Assembly: GCF_000002425.4 (NCBI RefSeq)
Contig: NC_037263.1
Coordinates: forward strand, 13,861,792-13,925,791
Source: Physcomitrium patens
Taxonomy: Eukaryota > Streptophyta > Bryopsida > Funariales > Funariaceae
Reading direction: 5' to 3'
DNA: 64,000 bases
The notes under the pieces were generated by a model. The model saw nothing but the letters and a program-made list of their open reading frames with translations, was not told where the DNA came from and ran no database searches. The translations under genes and the position numbers were made by a program. This document shows, piece by piece, positions 56,036-64,000 of the stretch (position 1 is its first letter; each line of letters begins with the position of its first letter).

Positions 56036-58905
56036 ACTAGTTGGAATGGAGTAGAGTTGGCAGTTACTTTATATGTGGTACAATATGCCTACAAAGCAGC
56101 AAAGAATTTGATCTCCCAATCGATACCCGCTCCCAAAATTATCTTAGTCAAGACCTTGTATAAAATTCCATTGGTCTTTTCTATTTGCCCATTAGCGTGA
56201 GGATGATATGGAGTGATTTTCCAATGCTTGATCTCGTATGTATTCGTCAAGGCTGCTATGGTAACATTTATGAAATGGGTGCTACAATCGCTAATCAATT
56301 CTTTCGGACATCCAAATCGAGTTATAATATTCTCATATAGAAAAATAGTCATCATATTGGTATTATCATTACGGGTAGTAATAGCCTCAGTCCATTTTGT
56401 TACATAGTCCATAGTAACTAAAATATACTGTTTTTGACCAAGTTTTGACGTTGGTGCGATGGGACCAACAAAATCAATACGCCATTTTTTAAATGATGCC
56501 TGTATCAAGATTGGTACTAACGGCATCGCTAAAGTGCTCATGGATCGACTAATTTGTTGACATAGAGTACAACGACAAACAAATTGGTGCGTATTAGAAA
56601 ACATTGTGGGCCACCAATATCCGGCCATTAAAGCCTTGCAAGTAGTATTGTCTCTTATGAAATGACCACCACAACTATCCAAATGGCAACCCTCTAGTAT
56701 TGATTCTACTTCACTTAGAAAGATATAGTATCTTAAAATGCTATCTTTGCCTTCTTTATACAAAGCATCGCAAATCATTGTGTACGAGGCACTCTACAGA
56801 ATGAATTGCTTCTTAAGTTTGTCAGTAAAAGTCGGCAAAAAGGTGTGAAAGGTCAAAAACTCAATGATTTTACTATACTCGAGGGAAATCACATCCACCA
56901 CAAATAATTTGGCATCAAGAAGAGCATTAGGGACAGGCTCGTTGTCAAGAATATTAGACAACCAGGATAAATGATCAGCATTTACATGTTTCTTCCCAAC
57001 TTATACAACAACTGTAAAATTGAACTCTTGTAGGAGTAAGATCCATTTGGCAATGTGCCTACTCAATTGAGGCTTATTAATCATATATTTGAAGGCATCA
57101 TAATCCACATAAAATACAAACAGATACCCAAGCAAATAGTACCAAAATTTCTGAACCGAGTATATCATACCTAATGCTTCTCATTCAGTAGTAGTATAAT
57201 TGTGTTTGTTAGCTACCAATTACCGGCTGGCATAATAGATAGGATGATCGAGATCCTTGTCATTCTTCTGACTTAGTATCAATCCAATAGCCACATTGGA
57301 TGCATCAACGTATACATAAAAGAGCTCCGTCCAACAAAGGGCCACCAATATTGGTATAGAGACCAATTTTGACTTCAATGCTTCAAAGACCATGGTACAC
57401 TCCATGGTCCAAATAGGACTAGTTCCATCTGGCAGAGGTTTCTTTACTAAGTTTGTTGAAGGTTGACAAATAACTGCAAATGAATGAATAAATTGTCGAT
57501 AATAACTAACATGGCCAACAAACCCCCAAACACAAAAGACCATCTTTAGTGTGGGCAAGTTCATTATATGCTGTACTTTGTCTAATTCCGTAGCAATACC
57601 ATGATTGGAGACAATATGTCCCAATGATTTTCTTGATGGAACATCAAATTGACACTTATCCAAATTCAACGATATCCCAAACTTAGTGTACTGAGCCAAA
57701 CATTTGTCTGGACAATTAAGATTATCTTGTTTTGTATTGAATGCACAGAAGTCATCTAAAAAGATCTCCATAAACATCCGGAGATAGTCTTGGAAGGCCT
57801 AAGTCATCACTCTCTAAAACGTAGCTGGGACATTACTTAATCCAAAAGGCATCATGTAATAAGAAAATGTGCCTCAATCCATAGTAAAGGTTGTCTTAAG
57901 CTCATCTTTCGTTGTAATTTGAACTTGATTATACGTGAAAAATTCATCTAGGAATGAATAACATTTGTGACTTGCTACAACGTCTAATATACTATCCATG
58001 AAAGGTAATAGAAAGTAATCTTTCTTGGTGGTCATATTAAGTTTCCAAAAATCTTGACAAATTCAGATTTTTTCATTCTTTTTTGGCACCATCACGATTG
58101 AAGAAATCCACTCACTATTTGGTATTGGGTAAATAAAACCAAGTGCAAGAAGCTTGTCCAATTCTTCTTTCACCATGAGGGAATATTTAGAATTAAGGCG
58201 ATGTTGCCTCTGCCATACCAGTTTAGCATTCTCCTCTAAAATAATACGATGCTCACAGACTTCAGTGGGGATACCTTTTAAATCATCATAAGTCCAAGCA
58301 AAAGCGGATTTATGATGCAAGAAAAATTCTATCTAGTAGGTCAATTCCTCTTCCTCAATATCTTTGTAGAACTTAATTGTTTGAGGTTCTGCTGTGGTTG
58401 CCAAGTTGATAGTTTGACATAAAGGTGCAATGGTGATGTTCTCTTTCAACTTCCACGCCGGTTTAAAATTAGTTGATAAGTCCAACATGTACGAAGGACT
58501 GAATCCTGTATCTATGGTACTAAGATGGTGCACATCATACTTAGTCATCCAATCAATACTAACATAATCAAAGTTTTTCGAATCCGTTAGGTATATCAAG
58601 TACTCCCCCAAACCTCTACATTAGTACACCACTCCATGGTATTGTATTGCCTCCACGGACGCCTCTATAATCAGTGCTACTGTGTCATCATCAGAGCTAA
58701 GCTCATCATCCGACATCAATTCAGATGTTGGCAATAGAGACTCCCCGTAATAGTATACTGGGTATATTTGTAACACCATTTTGTCTCCGCCCTTGCCAAT
58801 TGTCAAAGTACCCCGACCCGAATCATTCTTGATCTTTGTTTGATAAAGCCAGGGTCGTGCCAATAAAATTAGATATGATAAAGTTGAACATTATAACCAA
58901 AAGAT
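56036..58905 (-). mobile_element. Gyp-A2 5' part: protease end, RT, RNase H, integrase core
   Basis: The upstream portion of the family-A element whose downstream part lies at 21043-24330. The integrase zinc-binding and core parts are at 56089-56778 (CHLDSCGGHF, WRIDFVGPI, NGQIEKTNG). RT and RNase H are at about 57000-58320 (EIFLDDF, VYVDASNVAIG), and the protease end with linker at 58333-58863. Similarity to Gyp-A1 stops near 58905, where an older family-B remnant begins, so gag and the 5' LTR are absent. Old and broken in several places. Confidence 0.85.
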
Positions 58906-58929
58906 GATATAATAAAGAACAAAGAAGAT

Positions 58930-61720
58930 GAAGTATAGATAAATTTACATTCAAGAAAAATTTAAAAAGAATTGAAGGAAATAATAGAAAGTGTAGAAGA
59001 TGGTGCTAGCTATGGGCTAAAGCATGATGCTATAATTCAAACAAAATATAAGATAGTGACTAAAAAGATTAAGGTGGTAGCTACTCAATTATCATTTGAA
59101 ACCATGGAATATATCAAGGAAATACTTAAAGAGCCAGGATTAAGGAAGAAGTAAAGGATTAGACATCAATTCATTGAGGAGTCATTGACTAAACTAAAGA
59201 TTGCAAGAAGTGAATTTTTAGCAATATTAGAAAAAAAGATGTTTTAAAAAATACTTATTAAACATGGTAAGGTATTTGCCTTAATTTCTAATGAAATAAG
59301 TTGTGTGGATCCTAGTATTTTTGTATCAATGTTAATTTTTAGTATACCATATGTTCCATGAGATTTGAAGCCTATTCTAATTTAACAAGATTTTAATTCT
59401 AATTTAATAATAAGAACTTTATTTTCTAAATTAATAGAATTATTGAAAGAAATGATAAAGTTAGAAGATTTTTAGATGCATGTGTATTTTATCATATTTG
59501 AATGCCTTATTTTGACCATATTTTAGAACTACTATATAAGTTATTAAAAATAAATAAATAAATTATTTGAAAGAAGGAACATGAAGAAGCTATGGAAAAT
59601 TTGAAGAAGGTTTTAATTTTAGTATTTGTTCTTATATAAGTACATTATCAATATAGAAGGCTAATAGTATTGATGGTAGATACTAATTCAGTAGCAATTG
59701 AATAGGCTACTAAAAAAAATTGATAAAAAATAGAAAAAAATTTGTTATAAGATTTGGAGCCAAAATTCTTACAGATAGACAAAAGGCATATCTACAAGTT
59801 AAGCATAAACTTAGAAGAGTACTTACGATTTTAAATATTAAGAGGAATATTTTATTAAAATTTATCTAATTTAAGAAATAGATTATATGCCTCTATTTGG
59901 TATGATAACTAATTGTTTTACTCCAAATATTGCTATATTGAAATAGATAGCTTACATCCAAATATTAAATCTCATTTTAGACCTTATCATTGACAAAGAT
60001 AATTTTTAGCAGATATATTATCTAGAGCTAGATATATTGGTGAAGAAGAAATGATGGATCATGAAGATGGAAATAAAAAGATCTATGGATATCCATTTAC
60101 TATTAAAGAAGTGAGTCACAAAAATGGGATTCAAGTCTTCTAAGAAGATCTAAAAAAAAATGATGCTTAAAGATATTTGAATTTATTTGAGCACAATCAA
60201 AAGATACAAAAGTTGAATAGATAAGACTTTTAAGGATATTTGACGTCAACCTTATAACTAAATTTTCAAAGATGGATTTTTATAGAAAAGACCAAAGAAA
60301 AATGATAATTTTTTATTGTATGGGATAGGAGATCCAATGACTAAAAAAATGATTTTAGATGAATTTCATTACACACTTTGAGTTAGACATAGAGGAGTTT
60401 GGACCACTTATACCAAAATCAAGAAGAAGTATTGGTAGAAATGATTATTCAAAGATATAAAAGACTTTGTAGGCTTTTACATAGATTGCCAAGTACAATC
60501 TAAGATTAAATATAGGAATGAGCTTCAATCTATCTATCCACCTTCTATAAATTTTTAATTGATAATTGATTTAATAACTATGTCATCTTCCTAAAATTTG
60601 AAAACAGTAATAGTTACTATGAAAAACTTCCTAAACTTTGAAACATGAATATTTGATTTTAGCAAGGAAAGAATTATCAAATTTTGTTAAAAGAAGGGCT
60701 TTAAGAACAGAGTTTACAAGAGTATGTCAATTTATATTAAAAAAATATCTTTAGTCAATGTAGAAGCATTAGAAGGATGAAAGTAGATAGAGGTGAATTA
60801 AATATAATAGAAATAAAGAAATTCTTTAAAAAATATGGAATTTAATTAAAATTGACTATTTTTTATAATTTAGAAGCAAATGATAAAAATAAAAGAGATC
60901 ATCTTCCTATCATTAACACATTAATGAAAGCTTGTAAAAATAAGTCAATGCAATGGCTAAAGTTTCTACTATTTCTATTATGAGTTGATAGAACTACTCA
61001 TAGTATGGTGACTAATTATATGCTATTAAGTTGATGCTAGGATAAAAATCAATGATGTCAATTGAAAAACCTTATCCTACATAGATTTTTTTTTATCTTG
61101 GAAAGATGGAATAGATAAAAAAAATCTATTAGAATTTTAAATTTACAAATTAGAAAGGCTACCAAAAGAATTGGAAGCAGCAATAAAGAGGTTTAAAGCA
61201 ACTCAATTATAGAACAAAGAAAGATTTGATAAGACACATTGATTAAGACCTAAATCCTTAGGAGTTTAAGATTGGATTTTAATTTATGATATTAGCTTGA
61301 TATATCAACATAGGATTATAAATAAATTTGTAAAAAAGTGATTTGGGCTTTATGTGGTAATTATAATCCATGGCAATACTATTTATTCATTGCGTGAATT
61401 AGATGGAATTATTATCAAAAATCTAATAGAAAGCAAGAGAATAAAGTTTTTTTAGCAAAGAAATATAAGGTTTAACAAAGAAGATAATATTAGCTCTTTA
61501 CAACAAGAGATAGAACATTAAAATCATGAAGAATTTAAAGTAATATTAATAGAATCTAAAGAAAGTAAAAAAAAATAATGGCACATATTAAAAGATGTAC
61601 AATATTGGAAGCAAAATATGTCATGTTATATTTGTACATAATATACAAAAATTAGATAAGAACTATGAAAAAATAATAATTTTTATTTATATTTACTTTA
61701 ATTAAATAAAATATTTAAAA
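58930..61720 (+). mobile_element. Gyp-B3: strongly decayed family-B gypsy remnant
   Basis: Colinear with Gyp-B2 46940-50230 but heavily mutated to A and T. Traces include a linker like KIKVVATQL (59070), RHQFIEESLTKLKI (59160), an RNase H trace near 59660, integrase traces near 60780 (KVDRGELN) and 60960, and LRELDGI near 61390. At 61619 a TGTCATGTTATATTTGTAC segment marks the start of a degraded 3' LTR-B. Very old, with many breaks; the 5' part is missing. Confidence 0.75.
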
Positions 61721-62815
61721 AATGATTGAAAATTATAATTAATTAATTAATTAAATTTTAAAATATAATAAAGATTAATAAAAATATATTTAAAATATTA
61801 CATATATATATAGAAATAAATTCTATTAATAAGAAATATTGTAATGATTAAAAAATTAATTTTATACAAGGAAAAAATTGGATTTAGGATAATTAATTAT
61901 TAGAGTGTTTATTTAATATAAAATTTGATATACATGTTTTTATTAGGTCTATAAATAAATGTGATAATTTTTATAGAAAAAAAAGATATAATTTGTAAGA
62001 AATCAAGATTTTAAAAAAAAAAAGACGTCAAGCACTAAGCTTATAAAAACAAGCATTGAGGCTTTAGACATTATATGGCAGCTTGAGGCTTATAGAGGTA
62101 GATGGATGATAAGGTAATTGAGTGGTATTTAGGAGGTCCTAGATTCAAAACTCCAAAGTAGTACATGGCAAAGAAAAAGAAGGAATATTTTCCAAAAAAT
62201 CATCAATTTATTTATTGATGATATCTAAAAGATTGGCCTCACATTGTTTCTATTAGAAAATTATTTTAGATGATAAAAACACTTATTGCCTATAGACAAG
62301 AGCAAAAAATCTCTTTTAATAGTAATATGATATGTAATATCCATGCATTTTATATATTTGTCTTTCTAATAGATTGGTATACAACTTCTCTTAAAAAGAA
62401 GAAGCCACAAGTTGGTAGTAGCTAAAATAAGTTAGTATTAATTTTTTTAAATCTTTATTATAATTTTTTTCTTTTAAAATACAAAAATTTTAAATAAAAA
62501 TAAAATTTTAGCATTTAGGATTTGGAATAGGATTTAAGATTTAAGATTTAGAAATAAAATAGGATTTAGGATTTTAAAAAAGAAACAATCATCTTAGAAG
62601 AAATATATAAGAATTTTCTAAGTAAGTTTTTATTTTTTAAAATTTTATTTTATAAATATTAAATAAAGATTCTTTTAAATAATATAATAAATAAAAAAAT
62701 TATAAAAGATATGTATTTTATTGAATTTTGTATATGTTCTAAAATTTACAAGAAAGTAAAGCAATTAGTAGTAGCCAAAGGCCCCTTATTTTTTCAATGC
62801 AAACTTTCTTTCTAC
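61721..62815. other. AT-rich DNA; possible SINE, otherwise nothing recognised
   Basis: A/T-rich filler with homopolymer runs and a loosely repeated GGATTTAGGATTTA-like tract near 62510-62570. The stretch 62040-62230 is described as a possible SINE. Confidence 0.5.
62080..62230 (+). mobile_element. Possible tRNA-derived SINE
   Basis: An A-box-like AAGGTAATTGAGTGG (62111-62125) is followed 15 bases later by a B-box-like AGATTCAAAACTCC (62141-62154), the arrangement of a Pol III promoter in tRNA-derived SINEs. An A-rich stretch follows. Only one copy is seen, so the ends are uncertain. Confidence 0.3.
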
Positions 62816-62819
62816 AACA

Positions 62820-62948
62820 ACGGACATACATATTTATTCTAATAATTACATAGATAATATGATTACATAGAAGTAAGTAAAAATAGATCAATTTGATAAT
62901 ATTTTAAAGAAAATTTTTTAATAAGCTTTATAGATGCAGTTTCAGCTT

Positions 62949-62982
<34 letters not shown>

Positions 62983-63379
62983 AGTTTATTAGGTTGAATA
63001 CTTAGCCAACAAGTTAGCCACGTACTGTACATATTAATAGCTTGTAGTATAAATTAATCTTGTAGTGCACATATAGAAAACTTGCCTTGCAAGTTAAAAC
63101 ACATGTCTCATTAATTAGACATATATTAGAGGTCCTATAGAATATTGTTACATATCTCCTAATTAGATAGTTTATATGGAGACAAAAATAAAGTCTTTTT
63201 CACTCTTGTCAATGCCTTTTTAATCCTTTGTTCTATTTCAAGACTTTTTAGTCTTTTATCTCTTGCAATAGCTATTCTAATTTTAATACTATATTAATTT
63301 TAAATAAATATATTATTCTTCTAAATGATATAAGAATATATTGAGTTTTTATTTATTTGATATTCATGTCTTTAACACT
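62820..63379 (+). repeat. Decayed LTR-D
   Basis: Matches the Gyp-D LTR in sense orientation: TCTAATAATTACAT, AGAAGTAAGTAAAAATAGAT, GAGGTCCTATAGAATATTG, CTCCTAATTAGATAGT, CACTCTTGTCAATGCC, ending TCTTTAACA. A (TA)n tract (62951-62980) lies inside it. It is the LTR of the remnant that continues to the window end. Confidence 0.7.
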
Positions 63380-64000
63380 ACAAGATATTTTAGATACAAT
63401 AAGATTTTGAAGCTAATATCTAGAGATTTTTTATGGCTTAAAATATGAAAGGTAGTAAAAGACTTTGTACAACCATGTGATATTTATTCAAGATCAAAAA
63501 CACCTTCTTATTGATCTTATTAACTTTATAAGCTATTACTTATAATAAGATAATTACGGCCTTTTATTTTTATAAACTTTATTACAAAACTTTCAATCTC
63601 AAGTTCTTGTGATTTTATACTTGTAATAGTAGATTATTTTACTAAGATGGAATATTTTATATTATGCATAAAATCTATCATATGTAAAGAAATATCTAAA
63701 TTTTTTCTTAACAATATCTATCACTATCATGAATTATTAAGGAATGTCATATCAAATTGAAAGACACAATTTATATTAAGATTTTGAAAAACCCTTTTTA
63801 TAAATATTGAAGATGGATATTAAACTATCTTTTTTTTTCATCTTCAAACAAATAGACGAAAAAAAAATAGATAAATAAAGTTTTCAAGTAGTGTTTAAAG
63901 AGTACTATCAATCACCATCAAAATAATTTGACAATCTTCTTGTTATTAGCAAAGTTTTCTTATAATAACATAATACATTCTTCTACAAAAAAAATACTTT
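63380..64000 (+). mobile_element. Decayed Gyp-D-family integrase remnant, runs off window
   Basis: Shortly after the LTR comes a trace of the chromovirus integrase: a zinc-binding segment like KVVKDFVQPCDIYSRSK (63450-63505) and a core trace like VIVDYFTKMEYFILCIKS (63615-63675). The LTR lies next to integrase, so gag through RNase H are absent here. Very old and A/T-mutated, with many breaks. Confidence 0.65.

Overview
The window is nuclear DNA of a land plant. The evidence is a plant-type patatin-like lipase gene with six short GT-AG introns, plant-type Ty3/gypsy and Ty1/copia elements, and a primer-binding site matching plant tRNA-Trp. Short introns in the one host gene, and gypsy elements of a kind I associate with non-seed plants and fungi, suggest a bryophyte or lycophyte, but the sequence does not settle the species.

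Layout. 1-6162: a decayed gypsy element, Gyp-A1 (+), with pol, an unusual 3' accessory ORF region and its 3' LTR. 6161-8030: a dead Tigger/pogo-like DNA transposon, followed by a second partial LTR-A (to 8379). 8380-10200: AT-rich DNA without genes. 10200-15110: an island of host DNA with a GC- and CpG-rich 5' flank and one host gene (12401-14755, seven coding exons, 417 codons), a probable plastid acyl hydrolase. 15110-20130: a very decayed copia element carrying a CACTA transposon end. 20380-20940: an old chromovirus LTR.

21043 to about 58905 is one nested stack. The oldest layer is Gyp-A2 (-). It was hit by Gyp-B1 (24331-32086) and Gyp-C (32098-56035). Gyp-C, a chromovirus with a chromodomain, was hit by Gyp-B2 (33858-51537). 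Gyp-B2 was hit by Gyp-D (37846-46916), another chromovirus. Gyp-D holds two solo LTRs of family B (39264-40594 and 43792-45132). Target-site duplications and LTR ends fix every layer, and LTR divergence judged by eye (C about 7%, B2 about 5%, D about 1.5-2%) follows the nesting order. A 201-base assembly gap lies inside Gyp-D.

58930-64000 holds much older, AT-mutated copies of families B and D, a possible tRNA-derived SINE, and AT-rich filler.

The most interesting signals are heat-shock-element arrays in the Gyp-C LTR, a tRNA-Trp primer-binding site and 4-bp CCG-centred target duplications in family B, a fungal-looking pol in family B, the coiled-coil 3' ORF of family A, and a host splice donor overrun by a microsatellite. 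I see no tRNA, rRNA or CRISPR locus. No wholly new system is proven here.
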